51,547 bases of DNA from Flavobacterium sp. J27 (GTDB lineage Bacteria > Bacteroidota > Bacteroidia > Flavobacteriales > Flavobacteriaceae), in the NCBI RefSeq assembly GCF_004303025.1, contig NZ_PJQW01000001.1, positions 1-51,547 on the forward strand, given 5' to 3'. The notes below the pieces were generated by a model. That model was not told where the DNA came from, did not search any database, and worked only from the letters and a program-made list of their open reading frames with translations. Below, in pieces: positions 26,451 to 35,466 of the stretch. The first letter of the stretch is position 1; every line of letters begins with the position of its first letter. A program made the translations under genes and the position numbers.

Positions 26451-26452
26451 TT

Positions 26453-29400
26453 TTATTTTTTTAAGACATCTTTTATTCCATTTAATCCATCTGAGAACTC
26501 TGAAAGTAAGGCTACAATTTGAGCCATTCTATCTTCACCACCCACACCCACTCCTTTTATCAGTTTGTTTTTGATAAAAGTAGTTTTAATTTCTTCCCAA
26601 CGTTTTTGTTCTACTTCGGTTTGAATTTGCATTACTTCTTTCAATTTTAACAAATTTGACTCTGCACCCGTAGTTAAGGTTTGTGACTCATTTTGGTAAT
26701 GATTTAATACAATAGCTTCTACTTCTTTTTCTGTTAAAATAGGCTGAATTTTGGCTACAAGTTTATTCATGTCTCGATAAGAACCTTGTAATTTAAAAGT
26801 TGGTTCATTTCTATATTCATCAGACATAGCTGCCGATTTTATGTAAAGTGCATTCGTTTTTAGAACGGTATTTCTTACTTGAATGATTTTTTGCAATACT
26901 TGTTTAAAATCTTCTATTTCTTGAGACGAAAAATTGCCTTCCAAGTCAAAGTTACTACTGTCTTCCTGAATAGCTTCATATAAGTTATATAAATTTTGAT
27001 ACGCAGGTTGTGTCAAACGCATCATATATTCGTTAGACATTAAGGCGTTTTCAATTAAACTTAATTCGAATAAATCGCTTTTTGAGCCTGAAATATCTCC
27101 TAAATTATAGGTGTCTGCTCTATTGGCTAACATATCTGGAATTTGAAACTTATCACCACTTTCGGTATAAGGATTTCCAGCCATAACCAAGCAAAATCGT
27201 TTAGAACGTAAATCATAGGTTTTGGCTTCTCCATTATAAATTCCTTCAATTTTTCTTTGTCCGTCTGCTAGAGAAATAAACTTTTGTAAAAACTCTGGAT
27301 TACAGTGTTGAATATCATCTAAATACAGCATCACATTGTCTCCCATTTCAAATGCTAAATTTAATTTTTCTAATTCTTGACGTGCACCAGCATTTTTAGC
27401 TTCACTTGGATCGGTTGAAGTAATATCATGACCAATAGAAGGACCATTTATCTTCATGAAAACCAATCCCATTCGATCGGCTAAATATTCCATTAAAGTT
27501 GTTTTTCCATAACCAGGAGGAGAAATCAACAACAACATACCCATTCTGTCTGTTCTTTTATTGTTTCCAATTGCCCCTAATTGCTTTGTTAAGTTAGCTC
27601 CAATTAATGGGAAATACACATCATTAATTAATTTATTTCGCACAAATGAGGTTAAAACCTGACTCGTAAAAGTATGCAGTTTTATGTCTTTTTTCTTTGC
27701 TTCTACCCATTGTTTTTTTAATTGTTGTAAGGATACAAACAAAGGTTTTAATTTGGTATGGAAATAATCTAATCTTGAAGAAAATTCATAATAGTCTAAA
27801 GTATAAGAAAAATTGTTTTCTAACGATTTTAAACCAGTTATTTCAACAGATGAAGTAACATTAATAATTTGATTTTTATGGTAATTTTGAGTGATGATAA
27901 AAGCAGCTACTTCTTCAATGCATCCTTTTGGATACGCCATTTTTTCATTTAAGAAAAATGTTTTTAACGCATTTTCAACGATATCATAACACGCAGAAGG
28001 ATAAATATACAATTCCTTTACTTGATTGATAAAAGCAATGTCTTTTCCTTTTTCTTTTAAACTTTTGAAGAAACTCTCATAAGCATCTGCAGCTATTTTT
28101 GAAATAGCAAAAGCGTCTCTATTTTCTTTTTTTAAGTAAACGGCCGCTCTGAAAGAAGAAACAAAATCAAAGCCATCGAAAGTGCTATTAAATTCTTCGA
28201 TTTTTTCTGAAAGACGTTTACTTAAATATTTGAATTGTTCGGTATTTGAAAAAGTTTCTTTCAGTAAACTGACAGCATTAAATTGTTTTTCATAAAACTC
28301 TTTGTCTTCTTGATTTAGGAAAAACCAAAATAATTGTGCTAAAGCACGCTCAGATGGAGTATATTTTAAAACACCTAATTCGTTATTTATTTGTTGTAAA
28401 TGCTGTAATAATGTTAAAGCATCTACATCATGTACTCCTTTTACTAAACCTTCTCCAAAATGAGTAGTTAAGAATTCCTGAGCTCGCTGTGAGTTTGTGG
28501 TATCTGGAACAATATTTTCTTCTTGTAAAAATAATTCCCAAGCCATGTATTCAAAACGTTTTACATTTTGATTTTCTGATATAAACTCTTGATTCCAAAC
28601 TTCTTTATATTCTTCTAGAGTTTCAAACGCTACTTTCTGATAGAAATTGGTTCCTGTTAAATGATAGAAATAAGAATCGTCTTTTAATACTAAAGTTAGA
28701 TCTAATTTTTGTTTGTTTACAGCAAATTTATAATCACCAAAAGCAATTACACTGTCACCATCTTCATAGATTTCATTTTTATCTTTTAACTTTCTAACCG
28801 ATTCTTGTTGAGCAGTTTTAAGCAATGTGGCAACTTCTTCCGCTTTATTAGAATCATTTAAATCTCTAAGTTGATTGATAATATCCCGAATTTTTTCAAT
28901 CATTAAATCGGAAGCAAAGTAACCGTTAATTTCATTCACTGTTTCAAAAGAAGCCGCTTTGTTTTTTACTCCTTTTAAAATACGTTCAGCCGACTGCAAT
29001 AGCAGGGTTGTTCTTCTGTTTCGCGCTTCGGTTAATTGAACACTTTTATTTTGAAAATGATTATAAACTTCTTCTCTTTTATTGTTAATTTCTTGAATGA
29101 ATGCATCAAAATCGACAAATTTTGCTTCCATTTCTTCTAATTGAATGGAAAGTTTATTAAGAAAGTCTTCGCATTTTTCAGCTGTATTTGCAAGCTCTAA
29201 AAAGTTAATTACGGCTTGATCAAAAAGAGTTATTTGTGCTTTAAAATCTGCAGAGAGTTCTTTTCCAGAAATTTCTCTTTTCTTATTGTTAAGCTCAATA
29301 CGTTGCTGATTGATTTGTGCAAAAATTAACGAAATGCTTTCTATAATTTGAGTAGAATGAGAAGCGTCTTCTATTTTTAAATTGTTAACAATATCAACTA

Positions 29401-31267
29401 ATAATTCTAACTGTATGGCAAGTTCATCAATGTTTTTTTCAAGAGATTTCGCATCAATCGTCTTTTTAAGATTGCTTATTTCTTCATTAATTTCAGTTAC
29501 TTTGTCTTGGTATGGAAGTAAAGCATCGTCTTGTAACAGAAAAGAAACACAAGCATTAGATAATTCGTCTGCTCTTTCTTGAAGTTGTTTTTCAAGTGTT
29601 TCAATAACTAAGTTGTCTGCGTATTTTAAATCTTTGGCACTAATAAGTTCTCCTCGTAAAACTCTAATTTCGGCTAAAACAACAATAAATTGATCTAAAG
29701 CTTGATAGCCAATAATACTGGTTTCAGATAAGATATGTTCGCATTTTTCTTTTAATGCGGCAATTGTTTGTGCTGTTTTATTTTTAATTTCCTGTGCCTT
29801 TTCAAACTCATTGATAGCTGCATGTGCAATTTTTCGAATTTCAAGTAAAGGCTGATTTAGTTCATGAATTTCTTTTTCGCCTAAAAAGTAGTAACTGTCT
29901 AAAATGATGGTTGCTTGTTTTACAATATCATTGTATAAACCAGAATAGGAATCTTTTTTAGATAATAAGATGTTTAGTTCTTGGCATTCGGCCATAACGC
30001 GAACTAGATCTTTGTTCCCTATTTTATATAATAAGTTATTTTTCAGTGATTCATCAATAATAACTTCTTTGGTAAAGGGAGTTTGCCAAATTTGGATAAG
30101 ATGATGTTTGGTTTCTTCATTCGATTTAAAATAAGCTAATTTTCCACTATCAAACAAAGTAAAACCATTGCAACTTATAGGTGTTTCAATGGTTTGTTTA
30201 ATGATATTGTACGGAATTAGTAAATAATCATGTCCTTCTTCATCATAGAAAACAAACATGTAATTTTCTCCATTTACACCAATAATTCTGCGATTAAAAT
30301 AAACAGGTTTGTCTTCTGTGGCAATTACTTTTATTTCTCCAGTTTGTAGTGCATAACCATTAGGGTAGATAACACCTTGGTTTTCTGGTAAAAGAATGAT
30401 ACAGTATTGTAAAGAATCTACACGAGCAACTTTTTTCTCTTTATGATTGTAAATAAAGAACCGTTCCGATTCTTGATACGGTTTGATTTTAAAAATAACA
30501 AGGTTATTATAATCAAAGAAATGAATTTCTGCATCATCTAATGTTTGGTCTTTATGAATAACATCTTCGCTGTAAATTCCTTTTCCTGTGCTTGTGTTGT
30601 CTTCAATTTTGATGGTTATATCGCCACCAATAGCTTCTACAAAAACTTTGTCTGCTAAAGAAACATGCGGATGACTTCCTTTGCGTTGCATGTCTCGAGT
30701 CACTTTTGTCCATTTAAACTCTTGTTGGTTTGGATATTTTACTTCTGAAGCACTTCTTGCATCAATAAAAGTTAAGGTGTTGTCTTTAATTAACCATTTA
30801 AAAGCTTTAATGTCTGAAGGACTATTCGATAATTGAAATACAAAATATAAATAGTTTTGTGTTATGTGAAAGCGAACAAAAATGGTGTTTCGATAATATT
30901 TGTAAAGATTTTTAAATTCTTCGATAAATATTTCATCTTCAATGAATTGAATAGATTGTGGTTCAAAACGATTTTCTTTCAATAAATAAGCGGAAAAAAC
31001 ATCATTAAGGTTTACTTCTGACCGAAGACCGAGATGAGTATTATGTCCCACTAAGCATAATTTTCCTAAAGAAAAAATATCTTTTATAGTGCAATTTTGA
31101 TCTGTAGAAATACGTTCATTCGCAATGAGTGAGAAATCTACACCACCAAAGACTTTTTTTCGATCTTCATTTAAAGATTGAATGCGCTGAATTAGCTCTT
31201 CTTTTTGTTCATTCAGTCTACTTTGAATTATTTCGTATGTCCCTGTATTTAATTTTTCGTTGCTCAT
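26453..31267 (-). CDS. Giant DUF3686-type AAA ATPase ('DNA repair ATPase')
   Basis: A 1604-residue protein. The N-terminal third (to about 430) is beta-rich and may form a propeller. The middle (about 480-870) is a long coiled coil rich in Glu/Lys/Leu. A helical region follows, and the AAA ATPase sits in the last third: Walker A in LLISPPGYGKTTLMEYLA, Walker B in VMLYLDDIQHC and sensor 1 in LVMAGNPYTESGD. This architecture matches the large DUF3686 ATPases named after DNA repair, although a role with PspA and flotillin at the membrane fits the neighbours better. Last gene of the stress module, 120 bp after the flotillin gene, with a perfect hairpin between them. Confidence 0.88.
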   Translation of the reverse strand: MSNEKLNTGTYEIIQSRLNEQKEELIQRIQSLNEDRKKVFGGVDFSLIANERISTDQNCTIKDIFSLGKLCLVGHNTHLGLRSEVNLNDVFSAYLLKENRFEPQSIQFIEDEIFIEEFKNLYKYYRNTIFVRFHITQNYLYFVFQLSNSPSDIKAFKWLIKDNTLTFIDARSASEVKYPNQQEFKWTKVTRDMQRKGSHPHVSLADKVFVEAIGGDITIKIEDNTSTGKGIYSEDVIHKDQTLDDAEIHFFDYNNLVIFKIKPYQESERFFIYNHKEKKVARVDSLQYCIILLPENQGVIYPNGYALQTGEIKVIATEDKPVYFNRRIIGVNGENYMFVFYDEEGHDYLLIPYNIIKQTIETPISCNGFTLFDSGKLAYFKSNEETKHHLIQIWQTPFTKEVIIDESLKNNLLYKIGNKDLVRVMAECQELNILLSKKDSYSGLYNDIVKQATIILDSYYFLGEKEIHELNQPLLEIRKIAHAAINEFEKAQEIKNKTAQTIAALKEKCEHILSETSIIGYQALDQFIVVLAEIRVLRGELISAKDLKYADNLVIETLEKQLQERADELSNACVSFLLQDDALLPYQDKVTEINEEISNLKKTIDAKSLEKNIDELAIQLELLVDIVNNLKIEDASHSTQIIESISLIFAQINQQRIELNNKKREISGKELSADFKAQITLFDQAVINFLELANTAEKCEDFLNKLSIQLEEMEAKFVDFDAFIQEINNKREEVYNHFQNKSVQLTEARNRRTTLLLQSAERILKGVKNKAASFETVNEINGYFASDLMIEKIRDIINQLRDLNDSNKAEEVATLLKTAQQESVRKLKDKNEIYEDGDSVIAFGDYKFAVNKQKLDLTLVLKDDSYFYHLTGTNFYQKVAFETLEEYKEVWNQEFISENQNVKRFEYMAWELFLQEENIVPDTTNSQRAQEFLTTHFGEGLVKGVHDVDALTLLQHLQQINNELGVLKYTPSERALAQLFWFFLNQEDKEFYEKQFNAVSLLKETFSNTEQFKYLSKRLSEKIEEFNSTFDGFDFVSSFRAAVYLKKENRDAFAISKIAADAYESFFKSLKEKGKDIAFINQVKELYIYPSACYDIVENALKTFFLNEKMAYPKGCIEEVAAFIITQNYHKNQIINVTSSVEITGLKSLENNFSYTLDYYEFSSRLDYFHTKLKPLFVSLQQLKKQWVEAKKKDIKLHTFTSQVLTSFVRNKLINDVYFPLIGANLTKQLGAIGNNKRTDRMGMLLLISPPGYGKTTLMEYLADRMGLVFMKINGPSIGHDITSTDPSEAKNAGARQELEKLNLAFEMGDNVMLYLDDIQHCNPEFLQKFISLADGQRKIEGIYNGEAKTYDLRSKRFCLVMAGNPYTESGDKFQIPDMLANRADTYNLGDISGSKSDLFELSLIENALMSNEYMMRLTQPAYQNLYNLYEAIQEDSSNFDLEGNFSSQEIEDFKQVLQKIIQVRNTVLKTNALYIKSAAMSDEYRNEPTFKLQGSYRDMNKLVAKIQPILTEKEVEAIVLNHYQNESQTLTTGAESNLLKLKEVMQIQTEVEQKRWEEIKTTFIKNKLIKGVGVGGEDRMAQIVALLSEFSDGLNGIKDVLKK

Positions 31268-31330
31268 TAATTTTTTTAGTAGAAGTTATAAATGCCATCA
31301 TTTATTTTGAAAGTAACATGATAAAGAACG

Positions 31331-31368
31331 CTATAATAAGAAGAAATACTTGTTTCTTCTTATTATAG
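31331..31368 (-). other. Perfect 16-bp hairpin between the flotillin and AAA ATPase genes
   Basis: CTATAATAAGAAGAAA (31331-31346) pairs with TTTCTTCTTATTATAG (31353-31368) around a 6-nt loop. There is no U-run on the minus-strand side, so it is probably an RNA processing or stability element, not a terminator. Confidence 0.8.
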
Positions 31369-31387
31369 ATTCTTTAAAAAAAGGCCA

Positions 31388-33400
31388 TTATTTTATCGGT
31401 TTATTGTCTATACCTAAATGTTTTGCCATGTTCATTGCTTGTGCTAAGATTCCTTGTTCGTTTTCATTGGCTACTTTTTTCAATTGGAAAATTAAAGATG
31501 CGATGCTTAAATTTTTGATATCTTCAGATGAAATTTTATATTTTTCAACCATATTCATCACTTTACCAATAATATTTTCATTATCGTCATTATTCAGTAA
31601 AGCTTCTTTTACCAGTTGTGCATTTTCACTATGTTGAATGAATTTATCAATTCCTTTTCCTGCTGAAATTTGTTTAATCACATTGTCAAAGAATGAATTG
31701 TCACCACCTACAATATCGATATTTGCTGTTTTAAATGCTTCCGCTAATACTTGTGCTTGTGCTTGTGCAATATCTTTTTGAATTGAAATTTGTGCTAATT
31801 CTACTTCTTTTTCTTTGGCAAGAGTAAGTCTGAATTCTTCATGTTCTTTACCAGCATCGTTTAATTTTTTCATAGCTTCAGCTTTTTCAGTAATACCTGC
31901 TGCTTCAGCATACGCTTTTTCTTTGATTACCTCTGCTTGTGCAAGACCTTCTTGTTTGTTTGCAGTTGCTTTTTTCTCAATAATATTAGCTTCTATAAAT
32001 CCTTGTTTTTCCATTGCGTCTGCTTTAGCATGCATTACTTGAGCTTCAGATAAACCTACTGTAGCTTCTTCTTTTGCTTTTGCTTCAGCTATTATTTTAC
32101 GAGCATCTGCTTCTTTTTCAGCAGCATCTCTTTTTGCTTGTGCTTCAATAACATATTTTTGAGCATCTTTTTCAGCAGCTAATTTACGAGCTTCAGCGGC
32201 ACGAGTTTGAGCAATTAAATTTTCTTCTGCTTCTCTTGCGGCAATAATTAATTGAACTTGTTTTTCTCTTTCAGCCCCTTTTAGCGCTTCAACATCGTAA
32301 ATATTTTGTTGCTCTTCAACCACTGTTTTTTCTTTTACCAATCTTTCTCGAATAACATCCTGAATGTTTTTCTTTTCTACTTCTACAGCTTTATCTTTTT
32401 CAATATCAGCTAATGCAACCACACGTTCTCTTTCTGTTGCTTCTAATAAGCGGTCTTTTTGAACTCTTTCAGTTTCTACTAATTCTGCTCTTTCTTTATT
32501 TTTAGCAGCAATAACAACTTGTCTTAATTTATTTTCTTCAGCAACTTGTAATTTTTCTTCAGTAGCAATACGAACAGATTCCGATTTTAAACGTTCTTCT
32601 TCTGCTACTTTTAAAATTTCAGCATTTTCTCTAGCTTGAATATTGGCAATTTCTCTTCGTTGTTGCTCTTCTTTTTCTGCTAATTGTTTTTCAAGCTCCA
32701 AAATAGTTTCTCTAGCTTCAACATCTTGCTTTTTAATCGTTTTTTCTTCTTCTCTTCGAACTAAATTTGCTTTAATGTTTTGAGAAGCTGTTAATTCGGT
32801 AATTTTCTTAATTCCTTCAGAATCGAGAATATTGTCTTTATTTAAATGTTGTAATGACGTTTGTTCTAAATAATCAATAGCGCAATCATCTAAAACATAA
32901 CCATTTAAATCAGTACCAATAATATTTAATATCTCTTGACGAAATTCGCTTCGGGCTTCATACAATTCGATGAAATCAAATTTTTTACCTACTGTTTTTA
33001 ACGCTTCAGAGAATTTGGCTTCAAATAACTCTCTTAAGGTTCCAATGTCTGAAGCTCTTTGACAACCAATAGTTTGTCCTACATTTATAATGTCATCTAC
33101 CGATTTGTTTACTCTAACGAAAAAGGCAACTTGTATATCTGCACGCATATTGTCTTTACAAATCAACCCGTCTTTTCCTTCTCTTGATATTTCTAGTTTT
33201 TTTACTGAAATATCCATATATTCTAAACGGTGAATAACTGGAATTACAATACCAGCATTAAAGAATACTTTAGCACCACCATAACCCGTTCTCAAAAGGA
33301 CAACTCCTTGAACAGTCTTTTTGTACATGGATAAAATCCAAAAAATTAACCCCAAAAATGCAATAAGAATTACTGCAATTGTAATGTAAAATGTAGTCAT
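31388..33400 (-). CDS. Flotillin-family (YqiK-like) membrane protein
   Basis: A 670-residue protein. One N-terminal membrane helix (TTFYITIAVILIAFLGLIFWIL) is followed by an SPFH/band-7 domain (about residues 30-190, VLLRTGYGGAKVFFNAGIVIPV). A long alanine/glutamate-rich coiled coil then runs to about 520 (repeats such as AEARKLAAEKDAQKYVIEAQ) and ends in a helical tail. Flotillins make ordered membrane microdomains. The gene lies downstream of the OB-fold membrane protein, the pairing known as YqiJ-YqiK in E. coli. The gap to the OB-fold gene is 36 bp. Confidence 0.93.
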   Translation of the reverse strand: MTTFYITIAVILIAFLGLIFWILSMYKKTVQGVVLLRTGYGGAKVFFNAGIVIPVIHRLEYMDISVKKLEISREGKDGLICKDNMRADIQVAFFVRVNKSVDDIINVGQTIGCQRASDIGTLRELFEAKFSEALKTVGKKFDFIELYEARSEFRQEILNIIGTDLNGYVLDDCAIDYLEQTSLQHLNKDNILDSEGIKKITELTASQNIKANLVRREEEKTIKKQDVEARETILELEKQLAEKEEQQRREIANIQARENAEILKVAEEERLKSESVRIATEEKLQVAEENKLRQVVIAAKNKERAELVETERVQKDRLLEATERERVVALADIEKDKAVEVEKKNIQDVIRERLVKEKTVVEEQQNIYDVEALKGAEREKQVQLIIAAREAEENLIAQTRAAEARKLAAEKDAQKYVIEAQAKRDAAEKEADARKIIAEAKAKEEATVGLSEAQVMHAKADAMEKQGFIEANIIEKKATANKQEGLAQAEVIKEKAYAEAAGITEKAEAMKKLNDAGKEHEEFRLTLAKEKEVELAQISIQKDIAQAQAQVLAEAFKTANIDIVGGDNSFFDNVIKQISAGKGIDKFIQHSENAQLVKEALLNNDDNENIIGKVMNMVEKYKISSEDIKNLSIASLIFQLKKVANENEQGILAQAMNMAKHLGIDNKPIK

Positions 33401-33436
33401 AAAGTAAATTTTAATTTATTTTTAAAGTAGTAAGGT

Positions 33437-34111
33437 TTATATTTCATATGATTTTTCAACCCAATAAAATTTTTTATCAGGATTTTCGTCTACAATGCAA
33501 ACATTTTCTCCTTCTTTTAAAAGAGAGCCATCTTTGCTTTTTACCAATAATTTGATTGGATCTTTATTAATAATTATTTCAATCATTCCTAATCTATCCT
33601 TATCAATAGTTGATTTTAATCGTCCTATTCTGCCTAAATAATCATAAGCTACTTCTCCTTTATGGTTAATTTCTTTAAATATTGGTTTTAAAGGCAAACT
33701 TATATATTTTGTTATAAATAAACTGATTATAAATGCAGGTAGTATAGTTATAAAATACATCCAATTTGGTAAAGGAAGTAAATAACTTACGTTTACATTG
33801 ATAAGCCAAGTAAAAAGTAATACAAGAGTTAAAAAAAAGGTTATAGGAATAATATCTAAATTTAAAAATTTAAGAAATTGAATAAATGAAGAAGGATCTT
33901 GTGGAACTTCTACCATTCCATCCGGTGTATCAATGTCTGCATCTACATCTAAATCAATGTCGCTATTAAAATCGGTATCAAAATCAACATCAAAATCTCC
34001 TACACCTGAGATTATAGTAAAAACCCAATACAGCACACTTAATATTAATAATATAGAAAGTATGCTGTTTGCTGGATTAAATGAAACTTTTATTAACTCT
34101 TCAAAACTCAT
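33437..34111 (-). CDS. OB-fold membrane protein (YqiJ/NfeD-like)
   Basis: A 224-residue protein. Membrane helix 1 (about residues 15-35) leads into an acidic loop in which Asp alternates with hydrophobic residues (DFDVDFDTDF, then more of the same, about 38-60). Two further helices lie at about 82-108 and 118-142. The C-terminal 80 residues are beta-rich (YLGRIGRLKSTIDKDRLGMIEIII) and fit an OB fold. Such proteins partner flotillins. The start overlaps the pspA stop by 4 bp (ATGA type), indicating coupled translation. The Asp-rich loop, probably periplasmic, could bind divalent cations. Confidence 0.82.
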   Translation of the reverse strand: MSFEELIKVSFNPANSILSILLILSVLYWVFTIISGVGDFDVDFDTDFNSDIDLDVDADIDTPDGMVEVPQDPSSFIQFLKFLNLDIIPITFFLTLVLLFTWLINVNVSYLLPLPNWMYFITILPAFIISLFITKYISLPLKPIFKEINHKGEVAYDYLGRIGRLKSTIDKDRLGMIEIIINKDPIKLLVKSKDGSLLKEGENVCIVDENPDKKFYWVEKSYEI

Positions 34112-34815
34112 TGGCTATTATTATTGAATTGTTCTTTTAGTTTTAATAATTCGTTTTCCGCTCTTGACTCAGAAGTATTTACCGCATCGTTAATTTCTTG
34201 GTCGATACTTTTAGATGCATTTGCAATATGACCATAGGCGTCTGCTAATGCTTCTTGTTGAATTACTTTGTCTTTCATTTTTTCTAACATTGAAATCGTA
34301 CTGTCAGAATCAATTTGCGTCATTTTTTTATTTATATCCTGAGTAGCTTGACTTACTTGTACACGTGCTCTAAGTGTTTTTAATTCGCCTTCCCATTTCG
34401 ATATTGTAGATTTTAATGAGTTAATATTAACTTGCATTTTATCCACATCGCTTTCCAGTTTTTGTCGTTCATTATCAGCTATTTGAGCATCTTGTAGAGA
34501 TTGTTCTTTCTTTTTTAAGGCTTCTTTAGCTAAGCGATCGGCTTCTTCAATTGGCATTTCTTCTTTAATCCCTTTTTGAACCAAAAGCATGGCTTTATTT
34601 TGATAGTCTTCGGATTGATTCAGTAAGGCTTCTTTTTCATTTTTTCTACGAATAGAAAGTGCTTTTACTTGAGCTAAGGCATGTATACTTTGATCTAATT
34701 GTTCTTTCATTTCACGAATACCTTGTTCAGTCATTTTTATAGGGTTTTCAAGGCTGTCAATAGCCGAATGTGCCTCCGCTTTACCTATTCTAAAAAGTCT
34801 TTTAATTATGTTCAT
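34108..34815 (-). CDS. PspA/IM30-family membrane-stress protein
   Basis: A 235-residue all-helical protein that begins MNIIKRLFRIGKAEAHSAIDSLENP, the amphipathic N-terminal helix by which PspA/IM30 binds stressed membranes. It continues as a long coiled coil (MTEQGIREMKEQLDQSIHALAQVKAL). The length is typical. No PspF-type sigma-54 activator is nearby. In this module it lies directly before the OB-fold and flotillin genes, as in YjfJ/YqiJK-type clusters. The 137-bp gap upstream (34816-34952) shows no convincing TAnnTTTG box, so it may be cotranscribed with the preceding small gene. Confidence 0.92.
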   Translation of the reverse strand: MNIIKRLFRIGKAEAHSAIDSLENPIKMTEQGIREMKEQLDQSIHALAQVKALSIRRKNEKEALLNQSEDYQNKAMLLVQKGIKEEMPIEEADRLAKEALKKKEQSLQDAQIADNERQKLESDVDKMQVNINSLKSTISKWEGELKTLRARVQVSQATQDINKKMTQIDSDSTISMLEKMKDKVIQQEALADAYGHIANASKSIDQEINDAVNTSESRAENELLKLKEQFNNNSQ

Positions 34816-34952
34816 GATAGGGTGTGAATTATAATGTTAATACTACGGTTTTTTTTGGAATTATCTAAATAGCAAATAGATTATTTTTGTTAAAAAGCAG
34901 GCTATTTTAAAAATGAGATATACCATCTGTTCTTTATTTATTTGTCATTTTA

Positions 34953-35351
34953 TTATTTGCTAAAAGCAATCATTTCACTAGAATATTCACTTAGTAATAA
35001 ACTCAAAGAGTTCAGTGTGGCAATCAATTCATTCTGATCTAAATTCTCGGCTTGTAAAGTATCTCTAAAAATTACTTTCTCTCCTGTTTCATCAATTACA
35101 AAAGCGCCATGTACAATGTCTCTATTTTTAATTAATAATTGCTTGTAAACATTTTGCTGATTGTTTTTACAACGGAATAAAAATTGTTCAATAATTAAAA
35201 TTTGAGGCGCAATTACAATCATCATGTTTTTTATTCCTTCACTTTCTTTTTCGATAATAAATGTTTGATGTTCTTCGCTTTCAAAGCTAATGTTGTATTC
35301 TAATTCTAGTAACCAACTTTTAATTTTTGAAAATAGTTTTGATTGTTTCAT
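34953..35351 (-). CDS. Small YbjN/YjfI-like (chaperone-fold) protein
   Basis: A 132-residue cytoplasmic protein without signal or membrane helix. Its order (helix, beta-strands FIIEKE and MMIVIAPQILIIEQFLFR, helix, strands AFVIDETGEKVIFRDTL, final helix NELIATLNSLSLLLSEY) fits the YbjN/Tir-chaperone-like fold and the size of YjfI (DUF2170), which also neighbours a PspA homologue in E. coli. The family assignment is by shape and context, not by a signature motif. It is the first gene of the stress module, and the divergent XRE regulator gene starts 115 bp away. Confidence 0.65.
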   Translation of the reverse strand: MKQSKLFSKIKSWLLELEYNISFESEEHQTFIIEKESEGIKNMMIVIAPQILIIEQFLFRCKNNQQNVYKQLLIKNRDIVHGAFVIDETGEKVIFRDTLQAENLDQNELIATLNSLSLLLSEYSSEMIAFSK

Positions 35352-35379
35352 ATAAAAAGAATTAGGTTGATTAGTAAAA

Positions 35380-35387
35380 CAAATTTA
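35380..35387 (-). promoter_or_regulatory. -7 box of the stress-module operon
   Basis: On the minus strand this reads TAAATTTG, matching TAnnTTTG, 28 bp before the start of the YbjN-like gene. A TTG (CAA at 35407-35409 on the plus strand) 19 bp further upstream can serve as the -33 element; it lies inside a TTTGCAAA palindrome. Confidence 0.6.
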
Positions 35388-35402
35388 GGTAAAAAAAATC
35401 AC

Positions 35403-35453
35403 TTTGCAAATATTTTTAGCAAAAAAATCTATAATTGTTTGTATATTTGCAAA
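35403..35453. promoter_or_regulatory. Paired TTTGCAAA palindromes, candidate XRE operators, with the regulator's -7 box
   Basis: TTTGCAAA occurs at 35403-35410 and again at 35446-35453, centres 43 bp apart (about four helical turns). The first covers the -33 region of the divergent operon. The second overlaps the -7 box TATATTTG (35442-35449) of the regulator gene. The placement suits a repressor that controls both directions, probably the XRE protein encoded at 35467. Confidence 0.5.
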
Positions 35454-35466
35454 AAAGAATAGCGAA

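Noticed and set aside
26453..31267. A true DNA-repair role from the family name
   Set aside because: The name comes from weak similarity. The sequence shows no nuclease or DNA-binding motif that I can identify, and the neighbours are membrane-stress genes.
31129..31637. Plus-strand ORFs over the AAA ATPase and flotillin genes
   Set aside because: Antisense shadows with no domain and no ribosome-binding or promoter context.
34816..34952. Sigma-54 promoter for pspA
   Set aside because: No GG-N10-GC element is visible on the minus strand and no PspF-type activator is present; no clear TAnnTTTG box either.
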